NCBI GenBank assembly: GCA_015680685.1
Contig: MNCI01022408.1
Coordinates: 404,459-466,458, forward strand
Length of the DNA: 62,000 bases
Direction of reading: 5' to 3'
Origin: Gnetum montanum
Taxonomy: Eukaryota > Streptophyta > Gnetopsida > Gnetales > Gnetaceae
In this document: piece by piece, positions 21,958-33,789 of the stretch
Position numbering within the stretch: the stretch's first letter is position 1
How the letters are laid out: the number at the start of each line of letters is the position of its first letter
Program-made: the position numbers and the translations under genes
Notes under the pieces: model-generated
Told to the model about the DNA's origin: nothing
What the model saw: only the letters and a program-made list of their open reading frames with translations
Database searches by the model: none

Positions 21958-24712
21958 TCATGTTCCTAGCAGTGGTGGCTCTTCCATTGGCTTCTTTCCC
22001 TTGTCATGAGACTTTTGAAAATTGATATCAGTTGAGGAGTGCCTAAGACTTCTCTTCTTTGGACCTAGAATTGTGTATTGTCCATACAAATTGTATGATG
22101 TTTGATGATGTTGGTACATTCCATGGCCATGGTAGTTGTGGAAACATCTTGTTGGCCTTAACATAACAAGCCACGAATTACCTCCTTTCTTCCTCAAATG
22201 CCATGGACCTTTCATAGTTCTTAATAATTAGTCATTTAGGTTGCTAGGTTGACTACTACATATTTCTATCCTTGGTAGCTAGCTTTAATGATTTCTAGTT
22301 CAAAGTTTGCCACATGTAATTTCTACTATGCATCCTTCTAGTCTGCAAACACCTTTTCATACATTGCATAAACTAAAGCTACCTATTACTCAAGCTTATT
22401 TCTTACCCTTCATACTATTAACATAGCTAGATTAGCATAACGAAGGTTCGCTAATCCCATGTAATCTATGAAATATTCTATTTTCAAGTCCTTACTTTTC
22501 ACTTAAGCTTGATGGACATGGGCAAGGCTATCTAGAATTAGCTACCAATCTAGTGTTTATGCTATGATTGAATTAATTTTGGCCTTGGCCATCTATATCT
22601 CTTTCTCATTAATCTGCTTCTACATTCCCACTTGATACCTAAATTTTTCCTTAAGCCTTTCATGTTTTTTAACCTCATTTTTCCACGTGCTTATTTCAAT
22701 TATTGATTTCTATCTAATGGCATCGACTTCTTTTATTAATAGAGTTTGGCTTTCTCTAGCCAATTTATTCATAGCTTAGTTGACTCTAATGAATTGTTCT
22801 CATAATTGATGAATGCTTTCCTCAAGAACATTTTTCTACTTTTCGATATTTGTCAACCTAGTATTATCAATAGTAAGTTTTTTATTCTCTTCCTCTAAGG
22901 TAGTAATGGCTTTGGCATGTACATACATTTGTGCTTCTGCCACTAATGTGTTCCACATAGCCTTTTGATTTTCCATCTCTACTTGGATATTTCTTGCTAT
23001 TAGTTGCCTAACTTATTCAATCCTAAAGGAATCTAGCTAGTCGAAGGCTATGTACTATGCAGGATATCTTCTTTTCACTTTCAAAGCTACTAACATAGCT
23101 TGTAACCTTTGCATTTTGTTCTTTGTGTGTTTTACCCTTGTCTTTGCCATGATCAACCTCCCATTTATTGCTATTAGATCAGAGTAGACTGTAGTGAGAT
23201 CCATAAGGATATCAGAGATATTTTGCATAGCATGCCCTATCTATAGAAGTCAATTGAGGATGTCTTCATGATCTACTAGGGTCATGGACATTCTAGCTAG
23301 CATTTAAACATCTTTAGTTCCATCAATATCCTTCAGTGGCATAATGGAAATATTAAATGACTCTTTGATATAATAGGTGATAACTTTTGCTACTCCTACT
23401 ACATCATGATATTGCATCATCACTACTATGGCTCCTTCCGTAGTTTCTAGCATAACCTAGGAAGATCTAGTGCTCCTTAAGATTTACCATGTCCAATTTC
23501 ATTTTCTCCTGCCTGTAGAGATAGTTGCCTACTAGCAACTCGTTTGGATATTATAGGCCTTATAAAGTTATCCCTTACTTAGTATAAGGTAGAACATTCT
23601 CTTACTTCCTAGATTATGGTTTCTACAATTTTTTGTAAGTGACTCATGAAGGGTATTTCATACTATTGTGTTGGTAGAGCCTGTTGTTTAGGTCTATCAC
23701 TAGCAGGCATTGAATCACAAGGTCTTTCTTGTTTTCGTTGTCTAGTTGCTAGAAAATTACTTGCTGGTGTAGAACTTGATACTCCCTTAGTGTCAACTAG
23801 CTTTACTGGTTGATCTTTTCTTGGTGGCACTGATTTAGACATTTCTACATAGGATGCAGCCTAGGCTTTTTTCAAAACATGATTGGTATATCCCAAAATC
23901 CCTGCTTGCTTGCATAACTTTCTAATTAGACAAGGGAATGATAGTGAGTTTTCTTGCCTATTTCTCTTGGAACCTTCTCTTGATCTCTAGGAAGAGAAAA
24001 TGTGTTATGTTAGCATTGAATTTTTCCATTAGGATTGCACTTCCTCTTATTAGATAAGTAGAGATCTTGTTGAGTCTATTGGTTAGGAACAAGTGATAAG
24101 TTTCAATCTTAAAGTAGATCTTCTCCTTAGCAATCAATTTACTATATTCTTTGTTTTCTTTCTTGTAGGCTCTTCATAGCCATAGCTTCTTTACGTATGT
24201 GTTAGATTTGATGAATACTTGTGCTACATTGGCTTCAACATTTGGGATGTTAACTACCTTTGCAATGACTTCTACCGCATTGAGATTCCCTTAATCTTGA
24301 CAATTGCATCATCCTACTTATTTCTCTAAAATTGGTATACCTCTCCTAGGTACCATTCAGCATTACATGAGAGAGTGGATCATAGGGAAGAAGCTTGAAG
24401 TTGGGTTTTTATGCTCTCAAGAGAAAACTTCATGAATGGTCCAAAATTCAATTGCACAATCACTATGGACATGATGCACTTTTCCTGAATAGCTTGGAGG
24501 CATTTTGTTGACAATGTGAGGCATTGTCCTTGTTCTGGTGCTGGTGGTGCTTCTACCTCAACCTATGAGGATTATTCTATGGCAAGTGTTTTCTTATGGA
24601 TACTAAAAGAATGGGCCTCTTGCTTTGCTTGTGGGTTTTGTTCATCCACTTGTCCTTTGCCTAAACCTCATGGTCTTTTGCTTCTAGGTGCTATGGGTCT
24701 TTTGGAAGCTAT
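21958..24712 (-). pseudogene. ORF3 of element A, downstream of integrase
   Basis: A long coding-like stretch between integrase and the 3' LTR, in pol orientation. In A the start is ATA (24710-24712) where B and C have ATG followed by GCTYCYAAAAG. The N-terminus is basic (ASKRP, RSKRP), followed by a conserved domain with LNFGPFMKFSLES, AEWYLGEVYQF, SAILMEKFNANI and LIRKLCKQ. This resembles the putative plant transposon protein domain found in ORFs of Athila-like elements. The second half is rich in Lys/Glu/Leu and may be a coiled coil. The last part ends KKPMEEPPLLGT at 21958. Many stops, mostly TAG/TAA. Function is unknown; the position is that of the env-like ORF of Athila. Confidence 0.6.
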
Positions 24713-26296
24713 CTTCAATCATCAAAGATTCATTTGAGCATATACAAGGGTTTTAAATCAGTTTTTAATAGTTTATAATCCTTTCCTAGATCCTTGGTTT
24801 GCTCCAATTTTATTTCTTATTATTACTTATGGCTCTTATTATGATTACAAAGTTAGAAAAATTCAAAAAGAAATCTTTTGTTAACTTATTATTTTCAATT
24901 ATTAAGATCTTTCATAGTCATTCTTTCTTGTTTATTGTACTATTAGATGGTTGGCTAGGAGAATTAGTTAGGCTCATTAGCTTTTATCTAATTAATTTGA
25001 TTAAAATATTCTTATTTACTCTTATACATACCCTTAATATACTCTTACAGTGTTAAAGATGATGTGGCATTAGTCATTAGGTATGAGGTACAAGAGTTAT
25101 ACAAGTGGGTCCTCCCCAAAGCAGGCTTCAATTCTTAGTGCCTGTGTATAACCAAACCTACAAGCATCCATAGACACTCAAGGAGTTAAATGTAAAATGT
25201 ACCTATCTTGCAAAACACACATGTTAGTATCACCCGAATGGAAAAATAACACTATAATATACAAAACCATAGAATTATGATTATATATGCCAGTGAGGAG
25301 GAACGGGATTAGGAAGGATTGCAAAAATTGGGACATGAAATATCCTATTTTAGGCATACTGAGTTCTTGTATGTGATGTATGATTAAAGTGATCATGAGC
25401 CCTTTTGTCGAAGATCCCAATCAAGTCCATACCACTTACTAGTGACATCACATTGTATCATCCCAAAACTAGCAACCATAATAATACCACTACTATAGGA
25501 AGCATTATCAGTTGGCAATGTAGTTCAAGAAAGGATTTTATTAATAGCACACTTTATTTTTTAGATTTTTGGGAAGCCACCTACCTTCAAGCATGAGTAA
25601 CATGTCTTTCTAGTGGAACCTTCAAAAATTTTGTTTTGCACATATATTATATTTTTTACTGTGTCAACCTTATGAGAGGACTATTGTCTAGCATGGGTAA
25701 CATGTCTTTCTAGTGACATGGTAAGGAAACACTTATTATACTCATACTTCCATTTTTCATTAGAACTTGAGAAAATAATATAGTTTTAGTAATAGGATAA
25801 AACTTGTAGTAGTAGTCACATAGAATCCACAAATTCCACTGATGTCATACCCATTTCATTCCTACTTAATTCTTCATTTTTCTATTTAGGCATAATGATG
25901 ACAAGTTTATTTTTATTTTATTAGGAAAATAATATCATTATGAACATGGTAATAATCTCTTATTATTGGAAATGGATGGATGGATGATGTGGTCTCACTA
26001 TAAATAGAATCAATCCTTCATGATTTGGTAACATAGAATAACCTTCACATTATTAGAACTATATCTTGATTTATTCTTTTATAATTTATTGAAAAATTAA
26101 CAAAAATATGTGCAATAAAAATGATGAAAAATTATAGAAAAATGATAAGAATGAAAAATTAGAAAAAGAATTAAAAAGATATTAAATAATATAAAATTGT
26201 TAAGAAATGAAAAAAGTATAAAAGAATAGAAAAGATACCAAGAATGGAGAAAAGTAGTAAGAAAAGAAAAAGAAAAAGAAATGTTCAATTTAGTAC
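24713..26296 (-). other. Spacer between integrase and ORF3 (element A)
   Basis: It is collinear with the spacers of B and C except for a deletion near 25050. A segment at 25178-25420 can be translated into a hydrophobic peptide and is similar to 41943-42224 in C. All three copies conserve CACTAGTAAGTGG (minus strand), which contains GTAAGT, a plausible splice donor for an ORF3 mRNA. Poly-purine, AAG-rich sequence fills 26100-26290. Confidence 0.5.
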
Positions 26297-27510
26297 CTAA
26301 GTATCACATAGGAGAACCTCAGGACTATTCTTAGAGACAAATAACCAAAAGATGGAATGAGTTGAAGATAGTTTAGTAAACAAGGTAGAATCCATAGAGG
26401 GGTTAAGACGTTTGTAGAATGATTTCACTTGTTGAATATTAACTAGGATAAGTTTTTGTGAGTTGGTTGGGTGATATATTTTCATAGTGCTAGATTGGTA
26501 TGTTGTGTGGATGATATAGGGTCCTTCCCATAAGGTTTGGAACTTAGCCTTTTGTGGCACATGACTAGGATTGTAGTAGAGGACTTTATTGCCTAGTTGT
26601 ATTAACACTTATCATATGCGTACGTCATGCCTATGTTTGGAGTATTTCTTATGTAACTCATTACTCATTAGGGCTTCAATTCTATTTTTCTGTAAAACTT
26701 TAAGATTCATGAGACATTCCTTTTAAGCTAAGCCTAGGTCTAGGTCTAGGTCTAGGTCTAGGTCAAGTTTACTTGAAGTAGCTAAAGTTTGTAGCTTTTC
26801 TTAAATTGGTAGTATGGGAAGTTTTCCATAAACTAGATCATAGGATAAGTATCCTATTAGAAGTTTCCATTTGGTTGTATATGTCCATAGAGCATCATTG
26901 AACTTGGTGCTTCAATCCTTTCAAAATTAACTAACTATTCTAGTAATCTTCTAGTGATTTCTTAGTTAGTCACTTTTGCTTGATCATTTGCTTGAGGATG
27001 ATATGATGTAGTTAATTTATGAGTCATCTCAAGTTGTTGCATTGTCTTCTTAAATGTAGCTCTTGTAAAATATGTTCCATTGCTAGATATGAGCATGTGT
27101 GATACTGCAAATCCATTCACCATGTGTTGTTGAAAGAATTTAGCAACTATTTTAGTTGTGAAATATTTGACTGTAACTAATTTTTTCCAATTCATACAAT
27201 AATAAACTATCACAATAATATATGATTTCCTATTGAACATTGATGTGATGGATCCCATAAAATCAATTCCCCATATGTCAAATGACTCTAATCACTGGAT
27301 CCATTGTTGTGGCCCTTGATTTCTAGTTGTTACTCTCCCATTGCAATAACATATTTCACAAGACTGAGTGAATTTGTGTGCATCCTTGAATATGGTAGGT
27401 TAGAAATAACCTACCATCATTAGCTTTAGTGTTGTCCTATGTCTTGCATAGCGATCACCACATGGTTGCTCATGCACATCTTGTAAGATTCTTTGCTAGT
27501 TCTCTTTTGG
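26297..27510 (-). pseudogene. Integrase of element A
   Basis: Zinc-binding part: HEQPCGDRYARHR (the second His appears replaced by Arg) and SCEIC. Catalytic core: FDIWGIDFMGSI keeps the first Asp. The second reads SSNGTYF (Asp lost) and the Glu region reads YHPQANDQAKVTN (Glu to Lys). The C-terminal part at 26297-26608 has LWEGPYIIHTTYQSSTMKIYH without a chromodomain. With two of three catalytic acids gone plus stops, it is inactive. B and C have homologous sequence at 33790-34900 and 43200-44450. Confidence 0.85.
26734..26764 (+). repeat. (CTAGGT)5 hexanucleotide repeat within element A
   Basis: Five tandem units. At the homologous place B has two units (about 34216-34227) and C has none, so the repeat expanded in A after the copies separated. 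Confidence 0.9.
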
Positions 27511-27516
27511 AACACA

Positions 27517-28250
27517 CTATCTAACTAATCCATCAATGTAGATCTTGTAAATATTTTTATTGATTTTCATATATTGTCTAACTTTATGGAGGAACTGCTC
27601 CTTTTCTTTCTTATTCCACTTAATAGGTAGCCCTTGTGTAGTGAGATAAGTCATGTAGTTAGTAATCCATGACTTGTCTATTGAGTTGATAGCCATTGTT
27701 ATCTTTGTAAACAAAATTTCATCAGGAAACTAGTTTGATAATGGTTCATCTTGTTCCTACTATTCTCATATTAGTCTTGACAAATGATCTACTACAACAT
27801 CTTTAGTTCCTTTTTTGTCTATCATTATGATGTCAAATTCCTATAGTATCATGAGCCATTATATCACCCTTGGACTAACCACTGGTTTATTCATCAAAAC
27901 TCTTATGGAACTATGACTTGTGTAAATGTAAATAAGATACCCAAGCACATAATGTCTAAATATTTCAAGGGAATACACATGATCATAAGGTCCTTTCTTT
28001 TTGTAGTGGTGTAGTTGAGTTGTGCTTCGATGATGCTTCAACTAGCATAGCGTATGTAATATGGTCTTTTTGGATCATCGAGCTAAGTAAGTGCTAGACC
28101 TAGTGCATAGTTTGAAGCATTCATCATAATGTAGAAGGGCTTAAACCAATCCAAAGCTCGATGGATTGACATTTCAATTAGCTTTGGCTTTAGTATCTAA
28201 AATTCCTTCTCACATTCTTCTATCCATTGGAATAGTGTATTTTACTTTGT
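27517..28250 (-). pseudogene. RNase H and connection of element A
   Basis: The minus strand shows HRSTTQLHHYKK, EIFRHYVLGYLIYIYTSH and VLMNKPVVSPRVI, the pattern of a single Ty3/gypsy RNase H, followed by a linker (KEKEQFLHKVRQYMKI) to integrase. Acidic active-site positions are hard to assign. The domain is broken by stops. Confidence 0.7.
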
Positions 28251-29115
28251 TAGTTCCACTAGAAATTTTGCTATCTTTAAAAAATTTTCAATGAATCTTT
28301 TGTAGCATCTTCTATGGCCAAGGAATGTTCTAACATCCTTAATAGTCTATGCCATTTGGATATATTTTGAATAGATCTTATCTTATTTGGATCTACCTCT
28401 ATTTCTTTTTGTGATATCCTATGTCCTAGAACAATACCATCTTGGACCATTAGATGGCTCTTTTTCCAATTAAGCTTTAAATCATTTTCCACAAATCTCT
28501 TCAAAACCTACTCTAGTCAGTCTAATGCTTGTTTGAAACTTAGCCCATAAGTGAAAAAATCATCCATGAATACCTCTGCTCCATTACCAATATATTTTTG
28601 AAGGATACTTAGTACTAGTCTTTAGAAAGTAGTGAGATCATTACATAAGCCAAAAGGAATTTTCTTATAAGCAAACATCCCCCATGAACTGGCAAATGTG
28701 GTCTTCTCTTGATCTTCTAGTATAATGTGGATTTGATTATACTTGTTGTACCCATTAAGAAAATTTTAGTACTAGTATCCTAATATGATGTTAAGAACTT
28801 GGTTAATAATGGTAGAGAAAAATGGTCTTTGAATGTTGCAAAATTCAACAATTGAAAGTCAATGTAGATCTTCCACTTTCCATCTTTCTTTGGGACAATG
28901 ACTAAGGGACTAACTCATTCACTGTCTACTATTTGATAGATGAATCTTACTTTTAATAGTTTCTCCTATTCCTATTTTACTACTTCTTTGAGCTTAGGAT
29001 TAAATCTTCTCTAAGGCTGGTAGCATGGTTTGATAGCTAGATTTGTATAAATTCAATATTAGCATATGCATGAATCAATACCTGTTATTTTATCATAGGA
29101 CCATGTAAATGCTAT
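28251..29115 (-). pseudogene. Reverse transcriptase of element A
   Basis: It begins with a TWSYDKI motif (about 29087-29113, equivalent to WSYDE in other gypsy elements). The catalytic box reads FMDDF at about 28555-28570, then LNWKKSHLMVQDGIVLGHRI and IEVDPNKI. The FMDD and LNW-K-H-MV-GIVLGH combination is typical of Athila-like RT. Several stops interrupt it. Confidence 0.8.
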
Positions 29116-29859
29116 TGGTAATTTATTTACCACTTCTAATAATCTTCTCTTCTATTATTTATCAAGATTGACATTAATAATTACTAGTTTCTTATTATTT
29201 GGAAAAGAATATTCTAGCACTTCCAGTAGGGCTTTTAACTCTAAAGGTTCTACTTCAAAATTATTTGGTATTTCTAAATATTCCCACTTGATGTCTTCCT
29301 CTTGATGTGGGTGTACATAGAGGTGTTTCTTCCTTAACTAATCTAACTCATTAGCTTCTTCAACATAGGTACTGATAATTTGATTAGATGGTTCCATGTA
29401 CATTTTGAACTCTATCTCTAGTTTAATAATTAGGCACATGCTACCTTCTTTTTTGCTGTCTATTACATATAGAAATATCTTCTACATATTTATTGCATGT
29501 TATATTGATTTCTTGCTTGATGACCTAGATTGTTTGCATGCAATTGCTTCAATTATTATTGTATGCAATACATGGGACTAATGTCTTTGTATAATTCCAA
29601 CTTCATCTTCCTTGGAAACTTCATAGAACAAGTCTATAATTTCTAGCTTAGCATCCACACTACTAAGGCATGCTCTTCACATGATTATAGGAAGTTCTCC
29701 CTTATTTTTCCCAACATGTATCACTAAGAAGTTAGTAGGGTAAGACCAGCCACTTATGGTGGGAATGATTTCATCAACCTTTTTGAAGTGGAACAGTGAT
29801 TGACTAGTCTACAAGCTCTAAACGAATGTTGCTCTTCTTTAGTGAAGGAAGATTTTAGG

Positions 29860-29970
29860 CTCTATACATATCTTGTAAAATCAAATTTACTTCTAACCCA
29901 GAATATAATAGAGCTTTTCATGGTTTATTTTCGACTATTTGAAGATATACTAAGGGACTTCTAGGATCTA
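29860..29970 (-). pseudogene. Protease remnant of element A
   Basis: The minus strand reads PLVYLQIVENKP-stop-KALLYSGLEVNLI. In C the same place reads KVLLDYGLGVNLIS, so the catalytic Asp of a D-x-G protease is lost in A (Tyr-Ser-Gly). The sequence between this and RT is collinear with C. Confidence 0.6.
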
Positions 29971-30001
29971 ATCTCTTGGGAAGTGCTCCTGCCTTGATCC
30001 A

Positions 30002-30546
30002 CTATGTGATAGTTTGAGTGAAAATGATAGTGGTTAAATTCATATCTATAAAATGTAAAAGCTTGGTACTCCCTTGAGGAATATGTGTAGATGGGTTTGA
30101 TGTAGGTGAATTTTTCATCCTTTGAACCTTTTTTGGACTTATTTTGAAAAATGGATGTTTCCTAGATTTAGGTTTATTCCTTATCACATCCTCTTGCATG
30201 TTTACTATCGTAGAGCATTCTTTTGTTGTAGTTATATTGGTAGTTTCCATTGCATAATTTGTGGTGGTATTGGTGGTAGAGAATTATGAGTTAGATTGAC
30301 AAACCAATTGTTGGTTGATGTGCATAAGAACTAGGATCCATTCTTAGAGTAGTGGACTTGTAACACTCTGGTGGGTAGTAGTGAGAGGAAGTATGGACTA
30401 AAGAATTTTTGAGAGAGATTGGCCATTGAACATAATATCCATAAGGATCAAGTTTCCTATATGAATATTGCAACCATAACAATGACATTCCCTATGCTTG
30501 TGGTTGTTACCACTACTACTGGCATTGCTCTTGTGATTGAGCAGAG
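30002..30546 (-). pseudogene. Gag-proximal remnant of element A
   Basis: A basic segment KSRKHPFFKISPKKVQRMKN at 30080-30190 is conserved in C (46748-46933). Upstream, similarity with C continues to about 30545 and then stops abruptly at block R2, so the N-terminal gag and 5' LTR are lost. Confidence 0.6.
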
Positions 30547-30548
30547 GC

Positions 30549-31053
30549 TACAAATGGGGGAAGTGCATCAAAGTAAAAATAGAAAAAGCTTTATAGGCTT
30601 TGTATACCTTCTAAAACAAGTGCAAGGACTTAGGACTTTAGGCTCATAAGTTAAGAAAACAAAATTTTTAGATAATCATCTATCCTATTATATTGTATGG
30701 ATGTCTTTTTTGGTCCAAGATGCTATTGGAGATAGTGTTCTATGAAGTTTTTGTGTAGGTGACATCAACATCAACATTAACATCAATGTTAGCATCATCG
30801 AAACTTAGAAAAATTTTTCCTTCTTAGGGTCCTAAGATAAACTTGCAAAAATGTTGAAATTTAATGTCTACCTTATTGAGACCATTGTGAACAAGTTGGT
30901 TGAGCTCTTATAGGGTTGAAATAAAGGCCAAGAAGTAGTTTTGGTAGGGGTAATGGTGATAGGGTAGTCCAAGGCTACAATTGATGTGGAGTAGTGGTCT
31001 AAGGAGCATCATCATCACCTCCAATACTAATAAAAGTTTCTATATCTTGTACT
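30549..31053 (+). repeat. Duplicated block R2
   Basis: About 90 percent identical by eye to R1 (19098-19590), in the same orientation. Its left side abuts truncated element A, and its right side joins the middle of ORF3 of fragment B at about 31053, which corresponds to about 24003 in A. Confidence 0.85.
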
Positions 31054-31762
31054 ATGTTAGCATTGAATTTTCCCATTAGGAGTGCACTTCCTCTTGCTGC
31101 ATAACTGAAGATCCTTTTGAGTCTCTTGGTTGGGAACACTATAAGTTATGATTCTTGGGTAGATCTTCTCATTAGTAGTTAGTTCACTATATTATTTTTT
31201 TCTTTTCTATAGGCTCTCTGTAGTTGTAGCTTCTTTGTGTTTGTGTCAAATTTGGTGGATATTTGTTCTACATTAGCTTTGACATTTAGGACATAAGTGC
31301 CTTTGCAATGGCTTCTATAGAATAGGGCATTGAGAATCCCTTAATTTTGACAATTGCATCATCATTCTTATTTCTCCAAAATTAGTATATCTTTCATAGG
31401 TACCATTTAGTGTTACATGAGAGAGTGGACCATAAAGAAGAATCTTGAATTTGGGTTTTAATGCTCTCATGAGCAAGCTCCATGAATGATCCAAAATTCA
31501 ATTCCACAATCACTGTGGACATGATGCACTTTTCCTGAATGGCTTGGAGGCATTTCACTAACAGTGTGAGCTATTGTCCCTATTCTAGTGCTGGTGGTAC
31601 TTCTAACTTAGGCTATGAGGATTATTCTATGGAATGTGTTTGTTTATTAATAATAAAAGATTGGGCCTCCTACTTTGCTATTGGGTTTTATTCATCAACT
31701 TGCCCTTTGCCTCAACATCATGGTCTTTTGCATCTAGGTGTTGCAAGCCTTTTGGAAGCCAT
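31054..31762 (-). pseudogene. ORF3 N-terminal part of element B
   Basis: Starts at ATG 31762-31760 (ATG GCT TCC AAA AGG). The first 230 codons are collinear with A and C. It is cut at 31053 by junction with R2. Stops are present. Confidence 0.65.
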
Positions 31763-33789
31763 ATTCAATCATCAAAGATTCATTTGAGCATATACAAGGG
31801 TTTTAAATAAGTTTTTAACAGTTTATAATCCTTTCCTAGATCCTTGGTTTGCTCCAATTTTATTTCTTATTATTACTTATGGTTCTTATTATGATTGCAA
31901 AGTTATAAAAATTCAAAAAGAAATCCTTTGTTGACTTATTATTTTCAATTATTAAGATCTTTCATAGTCATTATTTCTTATTTATTGTACTATTAGATGG
32001 TTGGCTAGGAGAATCAACTAGGCTCATTAGCTTTTATCTCATTAATTTGATTAAAATATTCTTATTTACTCTTATACTTACCCTTAATATGTGCTTTTTG
32101 TGTTAGAAAAATTTGGCTGAATTTCACTTATCTACATGTAATGCTCTTCGCCATGACTAAGTTGGACACTCTAGGATCAATAGGATTCCAAAATCACATA
32201 AATTAAAGCTACAATGATGAAGTTATGAAGCTTGGAAGTTTAGGTGTTAGAGCTCAAAAAAATAGCATGAATTTCCCTTGCTTTGATATGTGAGAATGAA
32301 AAATGTTTCTAACTCCATGCATATATATAGATTTTTATAATCATGACATCGTAGCTATGATGTTGTAGGGCATACAACATCATAGATATGACATCATCAT
32401 TGATAACTTTTGATTTCTAAAGAAATTTTTGATGAACAATTTGAGTCAATTGGACAATTTGGAAGATGTAAACATTTTCTAAAGGGTCTTTGATCATAGA
32501 TGATGCTCAGATTATGAAATTTTTATGGTCAAAGATCACAATAAAAGAGTCTTTAGCAAAGAAGGTCAATTAGATGTATAAGAGATGATAGTGAGAAATG
32601 TCAAAAGCATGATCAGAGATGAAAATTTAGAAAAGTACACATTGATTGTTAAAGTGTCTTGGAGGCACAAGATGATGTGGAGCTAGTCATCGGGTATGAG
32701 GTACAAGAGTTATACAAGTGGATCCTCTCCAAAGTGGGTGTTAGTTCTTAGTCAAACCTACAAGTAGTTATAGGTACTCAAGGAGTTAAATGTAGAACAT
32801 ACCTATCTTGCAAAACACATATGTTAGTATCACCAGAATGAAAAAGTAACACTATATTATACAAAATCATAGAATTATGATTATATATGCTAGTGAGGTG
32901 GAACAAGATTAGGGAGGATTGTGGAAATTGGGATGTGAGATGTCTTACTTTAGGCATAATGAATTCTTATGTGTGATATATGATTAATATGATCATGAGC
33001 CCTTTCATCCAAGATCTAGACCAAGTCTATACCACTTACTAGTGACATTGCATTGTATCATCCCAAAACTAGCAACCATAAGACTACCACTACTACAAGA
33101 AGCATTATCACCTATCAATGTAGTTCAAGGAAGGAGTTTATTAATAACACACTTTATTTTTGATTTTTCTGAGAAGCTGCCTACCTTCAAGCATGGGTAA
33201 CATGTCTTTCTAGTGCATGGTAAGGAAACACTTAATATACTCATACTTCCATTTTTTGTTAGAAATTAAGAAAATAATATAGTTTTAGAAACAAGATAAA
33301 ACTTATAGTAGTAGTCACAAAGAATCCATGAATCCCTTTAATGTCATAGCCTTTTGATTCCTACTCGGTTCTTCTTCACTTTTCTACCTAGGCATAATGA
33401 TGAGAAGTTTATTTTGGTTTTATTAGAAAAAGAATATCATTATGATCATGGTAAGAATATCTTATTAATGGAAATGAGTGGCTGGATTATGTGGTCTCAC
33501 TGTACATAGAATAAGTCCTTCATGATTTGGTAAAATAGAGTAACCTTCACATTATTAGGGCTACATCTTGCTTTATTCTTTTATAATTCATTGAAAATTT
33601 TTAAAAAATATGTACAAGAAAAATGATGAGAATGAAAAAGTAGAGAAAGAATTAAATATATATTAAACAATATAAAATGGTTAAGAAATGCGAAAAGGTA
33701 TAAAAGAATAGAAAAGATACCAAGAATGTAAGAAAGAAGTAAGAAAAAGGAAGGAAAAAGGAATGTTTAGTTTAGTGCCTAAGAATCAC
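31763..33789 (-). other. Spacer between integrase and ORF3 (element B)
   Basis: About 2 kb and collinear with C. It includes the segment at about 32095-32670 that is missing from A. The GTAAGT-containing motif CACTAGTAAGTGG is conserved (minus strand, about 33035-33048). Confidence 0.55.

Larger units (their letters stand above)
20866..30546 (-). mobile_element. Element A: decayed Athila-like Ty3/gypsy retrotransposon
   Basis: Minus-strand order from high to low coordinates is a gag-like tail, protease, RT, RNase H, integrase, spacer, ORF3 and 3' LTR. It is collinear with element C (37166-48180). RT uses FMDD, and the connection LNWKKSHLMVQDGIVLGH plus FDIWGIDFMG in integrase resemble the Athila lineage; the assignment is by recognition only. 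The gag end and 5' LTR are missing because A stops at about 30546, where block R2 begins. Nearly every domain has stops, most explainable as C-to-T decay. A spacer deletion of about 0.58 kb near 25050 distinguishes A from B and C. Confidence 0.85.

Noticed and set aside
19098-31053. R1 and R2 as an LTR pair enclosing element A
   Set aside because: No TG/CA ends, TATA box, primer-binding site or polypurine tract. R2 is fused to the middle of ORF3, and A has its own LTR at 20866-21738.
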